Below are positions 18,338 through 26,476 of a stretch of DNA of 64,000 bases, piece after piece. Both the position numbers and the translations under genes were made by a program. The stretch's first letter is position 1, and each line of letters begins with the position of its first letter. The notes under the pieces were generated by a model. It did not search any database and had not been told where the DNA came from. It saw only the letters and a program-made list of their open reading frames with translations. Origin of the DNA: an uncultured Chloroflexales bacterium (GTDB taxonomy: Bacteria > Chloroflexota > Chloroflexia > Chloroflexales > Chloroflexaceae); the NCBI GenBank assembly GCA_937902315.1, contig CALGUG010000056.1:186001-250000 (forward strand), read 5' to 3'.

Positions 18338-18669
18338 ATGCACACTCCCCAGATTATTATGTTCGACCTTGGCGGGGTATTAACGCTTGATCTCCATGGG
18401 CTACTGATCCAAACACTTATTTCTGAACTTATCCTGAGCATGATTTAGATAGCTTGATGGCAGCAAGCAAACCGGCCTGGCGCAGATTTTCTTGTGGAGA
18501 ACAGCCTTCAGAACAAGTTTTTTGGCAGGAAACCCTCGCAGCCACCCAACTTGAAGAATCTATTGAGGCCCTTCAAGAGCGGATTCGCTCTCATATGCTG
18601 ATCCATACAAACGGATTTCGTATCATTGAATCAAAAGAGAGGGCGCTTATGGCCCTCTCTTTCGTATAG
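18338..18669 (+). pseudogene. Broken HAD-superfamily hydrolase
   Basis: An ATG at 18338 opens a frame with M-F-D-L-G-G-V-L, the nucleophile motif of HAD hydrolases, but it stops after 36 codons. A second frame, shifted, then reads P-E-H-D-L-D-S-L-M-A-A-S-K-P-A-W-R-R-F and a helix with F-W-Q-E-T-L, which fits the cap domain of the same family. The frame changes near 18,415-18,430. The remaining core (Lys and D-D motifs) is absent; coding similarity fades at about 18,610 and a terminator follows. A frameshifted and 3'-truncated remnant is the simplest reading. A functional short protein cannot be fully excluded. Confidence 0.7.
18634..18664. terminator. Bidirectional terminator between convergent genes
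   Basis: A perfect 11-bp stem (18634-18644 with 18652-18662) with A-rich left and T-rich right shoulders. It serves the HAD remnant and, leftwards, argC-Nudix. Confidence 0.75.
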
Positions 18670-18682
18670 GTTTAAAACCTTG

Positions 18683-19228
18683 CTAAGCGGGATAGTGGCT
18701 GCGGTAGATGGCCCAGATCGCTAGCAGCACGCCGTTTTCAAACTCGCCTTTAGCGATATGCTGGTCGATCTCGCTCGGGCTAAGCCATTCAAAAGCGAAG
18801 TTCTCTTCGGCATCGAGCACGGTCGGGCGCTCTTCAAAGTCACGCGCGATAAAAACCCCGCAGCGAATATTTGAGCGCCGGTTGTTGGGAAAGAAGCTGC
18901 CCAGCTCCTGCAACTGGTGAGCGTAGAGTCCCATCTCCTCTTGCAACTCGCGTCGGGCCGCATCGGCAAAGCTCTCGCCCGCGTGAAGCTGACCGCCCGG
19001 GAATTCGTGCAGTATCCGCCGCGTCGGGTGGTTGTATTGGCTCGCCACCAAGATCTTGCCCTGCTGGTCGATGCAGATCACTTTGACATAGTCGCGGCCG
19101 TCATCGATACGAAGCCAGCCGCTCTGAAGGCCAGAAGGCAGCACCACATCGTCTTCATAGACCCGGCAGTGCGGGTGCTCGAAGAGCAGACGGGTGCCGA
19201 GGTAACGCCAAGCTTGGAGACGAGACAT
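18683..19228 (-). CDS. Nudix hydrolase, ADP-ribose pyrophosphatase type
   Basis: A 181-residue protein with a full Nudix box, G-G-Q-L-H-A-G-E-S...R-R-E-L-Q-E-E-M-G, which coordinates Mg2+ for hydrolysis of nucleoside diphosphates linked to another group. An N-terminal beta domain of about 45 residues (dimerisation-like) precedes it, as in ADP-ribose pyrophosphatases, and a typical P-G-G lies upstream of the box. The start at 19228 is 17 bases after the argC stop, with AGGGAG before it, so the two genes form an operon. No functional link to arginine synthesis is obvious; it may be housekeeping. Confidence 0.88.
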   Translation of the reverse strand: MSRLQAWRYLGTRLLFEHPHCRVYEDDVVLPSGLQSGWLRIDDGRDYVKVICIDQQGKILVASQYNHPTRRILHEFPGGQLHAGESFADAARRELQEEMGLYAHQLQELGSFFPNNRRSNIRCGVFIARDFEERPTVLDAEENFAFEWLSPSEIDQHIAKGEFENGVLLAIWAIYRSHYPA

Positions 19229-19245
19229 ACAGGCTCCCTTTGCGC

Positions 19246-20301
19246 TTAGTACGGATGCAAGCCGAAGCGGTTCAGGCCGAGATACTCCTCGAGACCGAAC
19301 ATCAGGTTCATGTTCTGCACGCCAACGTGAGCGCCGCCCTTACCGACGCTATCGAGCACGCTGAAGACCACCACGCGCCCGCGCTTCTCGTCGACATCGA
19401 AGCCGATGTGGCAGTAGTTGGTGCCCGAGACGGCAGCTACCCACGGATAGGGTGCGTAGTTCCAGCTCGAGTTGGGGTCTTTGGGCAGGTCGAACACCTT
19501 CACGAACTGCTCGTTCTTGTAAAACTCGTTATAGAGCTCGATCAAAGTCGTGCGGGTGATATTCTGCTTGGGGAAGCAGTGGCAGATCGCTAAAATACCA
19601 CGCGAGATCGGCACATACGACGAGGTGAAGTGGATCGAGACGCGATCGTTGGTCAGCGCACCCAGCTCCTGCTCCATCTCGTAGGTGTGGCGATGATCGA
19701 CGACGTTGTAGGGCACGATGTTGTTCGTGATCTCGGGGTGGTGGCTGGGAACATCGAGCTCGGCACCGACGCCCGCCGTGCCGGAAAGACCATCGACCAC
19801 GATCTTATCGCTCTCGACCAAGCCCTCTTTGATCAAGGGAGCGAGGCCTAAAATGGCAGCAGAGGAGTAACAACCTGGGTTCGCAATCACGCGCGCCTTG
19901 GCGATCTCTTCGCGATGCAGCTCGGTGATTCCATAGACCGCTTCTTGAGCGATATCCCAACAGGCATGCTCGCGCTTATAGAGCCGTTCCCATTCGGCGC
20001 GATCGCGCAGACGGAAATCGGAACCGAGGTCGATCAGCTTGGTGCCTTGAGCGAGCAGCTCTTGAGCTTGGCTCATGGCATAGCCAGTTGGGGTAGCGAA
20101 AAAAACTACATCGACTGGAGCAAGATTCTCGGGCTGCACCAGTTTGAGGCCTGCACCGATCAGGTTGCGATGGTAAGATTCGAGAGGTTGTGTGCTGCGA
20201 CTGGTCGCCCAAACGATCTCTGCTTCAGGATGCTCGTTCAATACACGAAGCGCCTCCCCGCCCATATAGCCAGAGGCACCATAAATGCCAACCTTTATCA
20301 T
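19246..20301 (-). CDS. argC: N-acetyl-gamma-glutamyl-phosphate reductase
   Basis: ArgC reduces N-acetyl-glutamyl-phosphate with NADPH in arginine synthesis. The open frame begins at 20346, but the ATG at 20301 follows AAAGGAG at five bases and starts right at the Rossmann motif G-x-Y-G-A-S-G-Y-M-G, so it is the true start (351 residues). The catalytic cysteine is C144 in N-P-G-C-Y-S-S, and the family H-P-E-I-T-x-N motif is present in S-H-H-P-E-I-T-N-N. The other arg genes are not in this window. A LysY-like role (amino-adipate branch) cannot be ruled out without phylogeny. Confidence 0.92.
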   Translation of the reverse strand: MIKVGIYGASGYMGGEALRVLNEHPEAEIVWATSRSTQPLESYHRNLIGAGLKLVQPENLAPVDVVFFATPTGYAMSQAQELLAQGTKLIDLGSDFRLRDRAEWERLYKREHACWDIAQEAVYGITELHREEIAKARVIANPGCYSSAAILGLAPLIKEGLVESDKIVVDGLSGTAGVGAELDVPSHHPEITNNIVPYNVVDHRHTYEMEQELGALTNDRVSIHFTSSYVPISRGILAICHCFPKQNITRTTLIELYNEFYKNEQFVKVFDLPKDPNSSWNYAPYPWVAAVSGTNYCHIGFDVDEKRGRVVVFSVLDSVGKGGAHVGVQNMNLMFGLEEYLGLNRFGLHPY

Positions 20302-20450
20302 GTCGACTCCTTTAATAAAGCCTATTCTTCGAACCTTATTATACATAGGCTGTTAGAAATTACCATGAAATTGAGCAACTCTCTTTAAAACGAGGCCCGT
20401 TTCTCCTCAAACGCCTTTTATCAAATCCACTCGTTCACTTCAATCAGCTT

Positions 20451-20522
20451 GGCGGAGAGATCCTAACCTTCCATTCGGCTTCTAGCGCGTCCGCCTTCGG
20501 CTATCAACATCCTTTCCAAGCA
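20451..20522 (+). repeat. Dispersed structured repeat A, copy A4
   Basis: Complete copy: GGCGGAGAGATCCTAACC, then CCATTCGGCTTCTAGCGCG and TCCGCCTTCGGCTATCAACA. The 5' GGCGGA can pair with the internal TCCGCC. Confidence 0.85.
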
Positions 20523-20581
20523 TTCGGCTTCTCGCCTTCCTGCGTCCAAGCGCCCTCTGAAAAGCCAAGCAAGCGTGCAGA

Positions 20582-20680
20582 CTTGGCTTTATTTGGCCCT
20601 CGGCAGAGCGGAACTCGTTCTTTTCCCTGTTTCGTTCTTCCTGCGCGACCAGAACACAAGTCTTTAAATGGATTTGGGAT
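20582..20680 (+). mobile_element. MITE-like element M, copy M2 (degenerate)
   Basis: It keeps the TATTTGGCCCTCGGCAGAGCGG block and the right end TTTAAATGGATTTGGGAT. The left terminal repeat and the central palindrome are lost. Confidence 0.6.
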
Positions 20681-20851
20681 CACGAGCTGGGCGCTTGCAG
20701 CCTGCCTCCGATAGGCCGATTTTGCGCAAAAATTGTCACTTTTTGCACTATTTTGCAGAGCATAAAAACACTTTTACGCATCAGAAAGAGTTGTATATCT
20801 TTTTCACAAGCAGAATACAGCGCTTGCCCCAGCAATAGATGATCAGTCAAG

Positions 20852-20860
20852 TGTTATACT
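20852..20860 (+). promoter_or_regulatory. Extended -10 promoter of the MATE gene
   Basis: TGTTATACT: a TATACT box with the upstream TG of extended -10 promoters, 34 bp before the start codon. No good -35 is seen. Confidence 0.45.
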
Positions 20861-20894
20861 GCTCTGCGAAATCAACGTTAAGGAAAGAAGGTTT

Positions 20895-22280
20895 ATGGCA
20901 ACGACGGACGCACTTGCAACGTCGACGACTACAATACGCCGTCGCGTCTTTTCACTGGCGATGCCCGCAGTCGGAGAACAGCTTCTCAACACCGCTGTGG
21001 GTCTCGCAGATGTTTATTTGGTTGGCCACCTCAGCATGGAGACGGCCAAATTGTTGGGTTATGGCAGCGCAGAAGCGATCTCGGTCACTGGCCTTGCAAA
21101 CCAGATGATCTTCTTGGTTTCGACGATCTTTATGTCGGTGGCGATCGGCAGCACGGCCCTGATCGCGCGCGCTTTCGGCGGAGGTGATCGAGAGCAAGCG
21201 AACCAAGTTGTGCAACAGTCGATCGTGCTGGGTATCGTGTTCGGATTGCTCTCTATGGTCGGCGGTTTGATCTTCGCAAGACCATTTTTGCGCTTGCTTG
21301 ATATCCCGCCAGAGTTGCTCCAACTCGGCGTAGACTTCTTGCATGTCGCTTCGATCTCGTTCGCCCCTGCGATGCTGCTGTTCGTCGGCACAGCCTGTTT
21401 ACGTGGCGCTGGCGATACGCGCACCCCGCTCTGGATTATGTTAGGCGTCAACTTGGTCAATATTCTGATCTGTTGGCTGCTGATCAACGGGCGTTTCGGC
21501 CTGCCAGCCATGGGTATCGTTGGTGCAGCGATCGGCGCAAGCACAGGCCGTATTTTGGGCGGAATCGTCATCATTATCCTGCTGCTGCGCGGTATGGCTG
21601 GCTTAAAGCTTAACCCCCGCCTGAAAGCCGACTTCGGCATGATCAAGCGCATTATGAATATCGGCATTCCAGCTGCCATTGAGCAGTTTGTCTTTCAAGG
21701 CGCAATGATCATCTTCGCCCGATTTGTGATCAACCTAGGCACCACCGCCTACGCCGCTCACAATGTGGCCTTTTCGATCCAATCGGTCTCGTTTTTGGCG
21801 GGTATGGGCTATGCGACGGCTGTCACCACCTTGGTGGGGCAATCGTTGGGGGCTAAACGCCCCGAAGATGCTCGAAAAAGCACCGAAGAGGCGCTTTTGC
21901 AGTGTGGCGTCATTATGATCGTTCTAGGAGCGATCTTGGTCAGCTTCCCGGGATGGTTCTTGCGGCTCTTCACGCTCGATATGAATGTGGTGGCCGCTGG
22001 GCACTTCCCGCTCCAAGTGGCGGGCATTATTCAGTTGGCCTTCGCCCTCAATATGATCTTTTCAGGCGCACTGCGCGGCGCTGGCGATACCCGTTGGCCG
22101 CTCTACATCAAGCTGATCAGCACGTGGGGCGTGCGTCTACCCGTCACTATGCTCATGGTGGGATGGTTGGGCTACGGTCTACCAGGAATCTGGTTTGCGA
22201 TGAGTTTGGATTTCACAATTCAGGGTATACTAGCTGCATGGCGCTTTAAGTCCGGAAAATGGCAAAAAATTGAGGTGTAA
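20895..22280 (+). CDS. MATE-family multidrug/metabolite efflux protein
   Basis: A 461-residue membrane protein with about 12 helices arranged as two homologous six-helix bundles. Repeated G-A-G-D-T-R segments, L-R-G-A-G-D-T-R-T-P in the first half and L-R-G-A-G-D-T-R-W-P in the second, mark the internal duplication. The N-terminal L-A-x-P-A-V-G-E-Q and the G-x-A-x-A-x-x-x-G-Q-S-L-G-A motif are typical of DinF/NorM-like transporters, which exchange Na+ or H+ for organic cations or lipid-linked compounds. Its stop codon is six bases before the ATG of the first M14 peptidase, so the two are cotranscribed. The ribosome site is AAGGAAAGAAGG. Confidence 0.92.
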   Translation: MATTDALATSTTTIRRRVFSLAMPAVGEQLLNTAVGLADVYLVGHLSMETAKLLGYGSAEAISVTGLANQMIFLVSTIFMSVAIGSTALIARAFGGGDREQANQVVQQSIVLGIVFGLLSMVGGLIFARPFLRLLDIPPELLQLGVDFLHVASISFAPAMLLFVGTACLRGAGDTRTPLWIMLGVNLVNILICWLLINGRFGLPAMGIVGAAIGASTGRILGGIVIIILLLRGMAGLKLNPRLKADFGMIKRIMNIGIPAAIEQFVFQGAMIIFARFVINLGTTAYAAHNVAFSIQSVSFLAGMGYATAVTTLVGQSLGAKRPEDARKSTEEALLQCGVIMIVLGAILVSFPGWFLRLFTLDMNVVAAGHFPLQVAGIIQLAFALNMIFSGALRGAGDTRWPLYIKLISTWGVRLPVTMLMVGWLGYGLPGIWFAMSLDFTIQGILAAWRFKSGKWQKIEV

Positions 22281-22286
22281 TTGAGC

Positions 22287-23957
22287 ATGCCCACCATTGA
22301 CTTCTCTCGATACTACCGTTACGCTGAACTAACCGATGCACTCAAAGGCTTTGTAGAGGAGTACCCGACCCTCGCTCGCCTTGAATCGATCGGCAAGAGC
22401 TACGAAGGACGCGACATCTGGTGTATGATTATCACCAACAGCGCGACCGGCTCCGACGATCAGAAACCGGCCTACTGGCTCGATGGCAACCTGCACGCCA
22501 CCGAAGTCACAGGCTGTATGGGCGCGTTGCACGCAATCAACCGCCTGCTAAGCGACTACGCTTCCGATCAGAGTGTCAAGCGTTTGGTCGATACGCGCAC
22601 TTTCTATATCGTTCCCTGCATCAACCCCGATGGCATGGAACAAGCCCTCAGCACGCCGCTCTATCTGCGCAGCAGCACGCGGCCCTATCCCTACGCCGAA
22701 GAGAAAGATGGCCTCTACCCCGCCGATGTCGACGGCGACGGCCGGATTCTCGATATGCGCATCCCCGATCCCGATGGCGATTGGAAGGTCAGCGAGAAAG
22801 ATCCGCGCCTGATGCGCCCGCGCGACCCCGATGAAGAGGGCGGTCAATACTATCGAATCTACAAAGAGGGCTTTATTCGCAACTACGACGGCTACGAGAT
22901 CAAGATCGCGCCGCCAGCCCAAGGTATGGACTTCAACCGTAACTTCCCCTACGCTTGGGTGCCCGAAAGCGAAGAATCTGGCTCTGGTCCGTACCCGTTG
23001 AGCGAAAACGAAACCCGCGCCGTAGTCGACTTTATCATCAAGCACCCCAATATCAGCTGTGGCATCACCTATCACACCTACAGCGGCGTGATTCTGCGAC
23101 CGCCCAGCAATGTGCCCGACGATAGCTTCCCCTACGAAGATCTGACGATCTACAAAGAGATGGGCGAGCGCGGCAAAGCTATCACGGGCTATCCACATAC
23201 TTCGGTCTATCACGGCTTCCGCTACCACCCCCGACAGGTCATGCACGGCCCCTTCGACGACTGGGCCTTCGATCAGCTTGGCCTGTTTATGTTCACCGTC
23301 GAATTGTGGGACATTGTCGGCGAAGCGGGCATCAAAGATCGCGACTTCATCGGTTGGATCCGCAAGCACCCCGAGGAAGATGATCTGAAGATCTTGCGCT
23401 GGATCGACGAGAACACCGATGGCGAAGGAGTGGTCGATTGGTATCCCTTCGATCACCCTCAGCTCGGCCGCGTCGAGCTTGGAGGCATCGCCGAACGCTA
23501 TACCTTCAACAACCCGCCCGGCAAGTTCCTCGAGCAGACTCTCAAGCCCAACACCGAGTTTGTGCTGGCCCACGCCCGCATGACTCCCCGCTTGGAGCTG
23601 CGCGAATGGAGCGCCGAGCAGATCGGCGAAGGCATCTACCGCCTGCGCGCCCTGCTGGCCAACAGCGGCTATCTGCCGACCTATGGCAGCAAACGTGCAC
23701 TTGAGCGCAAGGCCGCCCCGCCGATCGAGGTCAGCTTAGAGCTGCCCGAAGGTGCGACTCTGCTGGCAGGCACACGTGTCACAGAGTTAGGCCACCTCGA
23801 AGGGCGCGCCAACAAACAAGCGCTCTGGGGTGGAATGTTCCCCAACGATCAGCAGAAGAAGCTTGAATGGATCGTGCAAGCTCCGGCGGGCAGCAAGATT
23901 GCCCTGCATGCCAAAGGCTATCGAGCGGGCAACGCTAGCGGCGAAATCACGCTCTAG
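22287..23957 (+). CDS. M14-family zinc carboxypeptidase, copy 1
   Basis: A 556-residue metallopeptidase. Zinc ligands are H70 and E73 in L-H-A-T-E and H263 in T-Y-H-T-Y-S-G; the catalytic base is probably E339 in V-E-L-W-D. Between them lies an insert with D-V-D-G-D-G-R-I-L-D, a Ca2+-loop-like sequence, and an acidic R-P-R-D-P-D-E-E-G-G stretch. The last 120 residues form a beta-rich domain. There is no signal peptide, so it acts in the cytoplasm or is exported another way. The ATG at 22287 follows GAGGTG at nine bases; a TTG two codons earlier is less likely. It shares an operon with the MATE gene. The next gene is a close paralogue. Confidence 0.9.
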   Translation: MPTIDFSRYYRYAELTDALKGFVEEYPTLARLESIGKSYEGRDIWCMIITNSATGSDDQKPAYWLDGNLHATEVTGCMGALHAINRLLSDYASDQSVKRLVDTRTFYIVPCINPDGMEQALSTPLYLRSSTRPYPYAEEKDGLYPADVDGDGRILDMRIPDPDGDWKVSEKDPRLMRPRDPDEEGGQYYRIYKEGFIRNYDGYEIKIAPPAQGMDFNRNFPYAWVPESEESGSGPYPLSENETRAVVDFIIKHPNISCGITYHTYSGVILRPPSNVPDDSFPYEDLTIYKEMGERGKAITGYPHTSVYHGFRYHPRQVMHGPFDDWAFDQLGLFMFTVELWDIVGEAGIKDRDFIGWIRKHPEEDDLKILRWIDENTDGEGVVDWYPFDHPQLGRVELGGIAERYTFNNPPGKFLEQTLKPNTEFVLAHARMTPRLELREWSAEQIGEGIYRLRALLANSGYLPTYGSKRALERKAAPPIEVSLELPEGATLLAGTRVTELGHLEGRANKQALWGGMFPNDQQKKLEWIVQAPAGSKIALHAKGYRAGNASGEITL

Positions 23958-24044
23958 CATACGAGTTCCGTTAGGCGTCTCTCGCCTTCGAGCCGATCGA
24001 AGCGCCAAAGCTGCGACGAAGAGCGGCGAGCATCGCTGAGAACT

Positions 24045-24076
24045 GAGGGATGCCGCGCGATGGCGCGGCATCCCTC
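24045..24076 (+). terminator. Strong hairpin after the first M14 gene
   Basis: A perfect 14-bp G+C-rich stem (24045-24058 with 24063-24076) and a 4-nt loop, without a U-run. A likely transcription end or mRNA 3' stabiliser. Confidence 0.5.
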
Positions 24077-24087
24077 GCCGTATGGGA

Positions 24088-24154
24088 GGGCGAAATGTTG
24101 ATAGCCGGAGGCGGACGCGCCAAGGACCGCATGGCAGCGAGCAGCATCGCCGCC
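24088..24154 (-). repeat. Dispersed structured repeat A, copy A5
   Basis: Minus-strand copy with ATGTTGATAGCCGGAGGCGG then ACGCGCCAAGGACCGCATGG; core intact. Confidence 0.8.
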
Positions 24155-24233
24155 TATGCAAAAACTCGTCAGGTTTCGCCCTGCCGCACAGCAGAACGGG
24201 GAACAACGCCTAAATCGAGGCGCGCAGGGTGTG

Positions 24234-24262
24234 TTAGGCATCCTGCTTTCTTCGGGTATAAT
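24234..24262 (+). promoter_or_regulatory. Promoter of the second M14 gene
   Basis: TTAGGC and TATAAT separated by 17 bp; the -10 lies 32 bp before the ATG. It allows the second copy to be expressed separately from MATE and copy 1. Confidence 0.6.
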
Positions 24263-24294
24263 TGATGGCCCACCGAGTGGAAAGGTTTTTCACC

Positions 24295-25965
24295 ATGCCA
24301 ACAATCGATTTTTCACGTTACTATCGCTATGCCGAATTGACCGAAGCGCTCCACGCCTTCGTTCAAGAGTATCCGCAACTCGCAAGCCTCGAATCGATCG
24401 GCAAAAGCTACGAAGGACGCGATATTTGGTGCATGACAATCACCAATAGCGCGACCGGCGCCCCGATCGAAAAGCCCGGCTACTGGCTCGACGGCAACCT
24501 GCACGCCAGCGAACACAGCGGCTGCATGGGTTCGTTGCACGCCATTCAGCGCCTGCTGACCAGCTACGCCACCGATGAAAGTGTCAAGCGTTTGGTCGAC
24601 ACGCGCACCTTCTATATCGTGCCTTGTATCAATCCCGACGGTATGGAGTGGACGCTGACCTCGCCTGTGAACATTCGCAGCGGCACGCGCCTCTACCCCT
24701 ACGCCGACGAGAAAGATGGGCTCTACCTCGCCGATATCGATGGCAACGGCATTATCGCCGATATGCGTATTCCTGATCCCGACGGCAACTGGAAGGTCAG
24801 CGAGAAAGACCCGCGCCTGATGCGCCCGCGCGATCCCGACGAAGAGGGCGGCCAATACTACCGCGTCTACCGCGAAGGTTTGATCCGCAACTACGACGGC
24901 TACGAAATCAAGATCGCTCCCTCGCCGCGCGGCCTCGACTTTAACCGCAACTTTGGCTTCGGTTGGAAGCCCGAGGACGAGCAGGCTGGCGCTGGCCCGT
25001 ACCCGCTCAGCGAGCCAGAGACTCGGGCGATCACCGAGTTTATCATCGCTCACCCCAATATCAGCTGCGCGATCACCTATCACACCTACAGCGGCGTGAT
25101 TCTGCGCCCGTCGAGCACCCGACCCGACGACGAGCTGGAATACAACGACTTAGTTGTGTACAAAGAGATGGGCGAGCGAGGCACGGCCATCACCGGCTAC
25201 CCCACCATCTCGATCTACCACGACTTCCGCTACCACCCCAAAGAGGTCACTCACGGTGCCTTCGATGAGTGGGCTTATGAGGCCCAAGGTATCTACGCCT
25301 TTACGGTCGAGCTGTGGGATATCATCGGCGAAGCGGGCATCAAGAATCGCGACTTTATCGGTTGGTTGCGCAACCACCCCGAAGAGGACGATCTGAAGAT
25401 TCTGCGCTGGATCGATGAAAACACCGATGGCAAAGGCTTCCTCGATTGGACACCTTTCGACCACCCTCAGTTAGGCCGCGTCGAGATCGGTGGCTTCGTC
25501 GATGCGATCACCTTCCGCAACCCACCCGGCAAGTTCCTTGAGCAGACTCTCAAGCCCAACACCGAGTTTGTGCTGGCTCACGCCCGTATGACTCCCCGCT
25601 TAGAGCTGCGCGAATGGAGCGCCGAACAGCTCGGCGAAGGTATCTACCGCCTGCGTGCCCTGCTGGTCAACAGCGGTTATCTGCCGACCTACGGCAGCGA
25701 AGTCGCTCTCAAGCGCAAGGTCGCCCAGCCGATCGAAGTCGAGCTGGAGCTGCCCGAAGGCGCCAAACTGCTCTCGGGTCAGCAGAAGAGCGAGATCGGT
25801 CACTTGGGCGGTCGCGCCAACAAACGCGCGCTCTGGGGCGGCATGTTCCCCAACGACCACCAGAAAAAGCTCGAGTGGATCGTCGAGGCTCCGGCTGGCA
25901 GCAGCGTGAAGTTCGTCGCTAAAGGCGGCCGGGCCGGTTGGGCCAAGGGCGAAGTGACGCTCTAG
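24295..25965 (+). CDS. M14-family zinc carboxypeptidase, copy 2
   Basis: A 556-residue paralogue of the preceding gene, the same length with no gaps apparent and identical over most of its length. It keeps H70/E73 (L-H-A-S-E), the T-Y-H-T-Y-S-G histidine, V-E-L-W-D and the D-I-D-G-N-G loop. Differences cluster in the specificity region (residues about 125-145 and 215-300) and in the C-terminal domain, which points to altered substrate preference rather than redundancy. The ATG at 24295 is preceded by GGAAAGG; the in-frame ATGs at 24262 and 24265 overlap the -10 or follow it too closely. A T7 terminator follows. Confidence 0.9.
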   Translation: MPTIDFSRYYRYAELTEALHAFVQEYPQLASLESIGKSYEGRDIWCMTITNSATGAPIEKPGYWLDGNLHASEHSGCMGSLHAIQRLLTSYATDESVKRLVDTRTFYIVPCINPDGMEWTLTSPVNIRSGTRLYPYADEKDGLYLADIDGNGIIADMRIPDPDGNWKVSEKDPRLMRPRDPDEEGGQYYRVYREGLIRNYDGYEIKIAPSPRGLDFNRNFGFGWKPEDEQAGAGPYPLSEPETRAITEFIIAHPNISCAITYHTYSGVILRPSSTRPDDELEYNDLVVYKEMGERGTAITGYPTISIYHDFRYHPKEVTHGAFDEWAYEAQGIYAFTVELWDIIGEAGIKNRDFIGWLRNHPEEDDLKILRWIDENTDGKGFLDWTPFDHPQLGRVEIGGFVDAITFRNPPGKFLEQTLKPNTEFVLAHARMTPRLELREWSAEQLGEGIYRLRALLVNSGYLPTYGSEVALKRKVAQPIEVELELPEGAKLLSGQQKSEIGHLGGRANKRALWGGMFPNDHQKKLEWIVEAPAGSSVKFVAKGGRAGWAKGEVTL

Positions 25966-26082
25966 CTTCGCAACACAAACGAGACACAAGTTGTGAGCGG
26001 TGTACACACATCGCTCACAACAATCCAGCGCTTAGTCGAATGCCTCGTGCTCTTATATCCACAAGCGCCTAACAGGCCGTAA

Positions 26083-26117
26083 GCGATCTTGCACTCTGGT
26101 GCCAGATCGTTTTTTTG
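26083..26117 (+). terminator. Terminator of the second M14 gene
   Basis: An 11-bp stem with one mismatch (26084-26094 with 26099-26109), a 4-nt loop and seven T. Confidence 0.85.
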
Positions 26118-26126
26118 CAGCGCGTT

Positions 26127-26190
26127 GGCGGAAAGGTCTCGCCCCTCCATTCGTTCCCTAGCGCGTCCGCCTCCGGCTATCAAAGGGGCT
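26127..26190 (+). repeat. Dispersed structured repeat A, copy A6
   Basis: GGCGGAAAGGTCTCGCCCC, TCCATTCGTTCCCTAGCGCG, TCCGCCTCCGGCTATCAA; it joins element C1 directly at its 3' end. Confidence 0.8.
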
Positions 26191-26193
26191 AAC

Positions 26194-26379
26194 CTGCCCT
26201 CACCCCCCGGCCCCCTCTCCCGCACTGCGGGCGAGGGGGTGAATGATGAGCTTGTATGCGATTTCGCGTAGCGAAATCGCATACAAGCTCTCTGAGTTCT
26301 GTGCTCTCAAGGATACTCCCGCGATGCTATGCGAACGATCGCCTGTTGCTGCCGACACGACTTTTGGGTAATGCATAGC
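26194..26379 (+). repeat. Composite element C, copy C1
   Basis: It consists of a C/G-rich block (CTGCCCTCACCCCCCGG...), a perfect 20-bp palindrome (26248-26290) and an ACTCCCGCGATG...CCGACACGACT block ending at GCATAGC. An inverted, shortened copy lies at 32490-32637. Confidence 0.75.
26248..26290. repeat. Perfect 20-bp palindrome
   Basis: Arms 26248-26267 and 26271-26290 separated by GTA. The core TTTCGC/GCGAAA matches the palindromes of the M elements, although the outer arms differ. Confidence 0.85.
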
Positions 26380-26476
26380 AAGCGGGAGCAGGGAGCTGGT
26401 GCTCGTTAGACCCCAAACTGTTCAAAATCCCTACATGCTACAAAGCCCGCCTATTTCTTCCGATCGAGCCTTTTGT

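Larger units (their letters stand above)
20302..20894. other. Divergent intergenic region with A4 and M2
   Basis: It holds A4 (20451-20522), the degenerate M2 (20582-20680) and the MATE promoter (20852-20860). The argC promoter should lie in 20302-20440 but was not recognised. Confidence 0.55.
23958..24294. other. Spacer between the two M14 genes
   Basis: It holds a hairpin (24045-24076), repeat A5 (24088-24154) and the promoter of the second peptidase (24234-24262). Confidence 0.6.
25966..26476. other. Convergent intergenic region with A6 and C1
   Basis: It holds a terminator (26083-26117), repeat A6 (26127-26190) and composite element C1 (26194-26379). The remaining roughly 100 bp show nothing. 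Confidence 0.6.

Noticed and set aside
22548..23573. 341-codon minus-strand frame inside the first M14 gene
   Set aside because: It overlaps a clear peptidase in full; no ribosome site and no recognisable domain.
24045..24076. The 14-bp hairpin as a riboswitch
   Set aside because: It lies downstream of the gene, has no expression platform and no known aptamer pattern.
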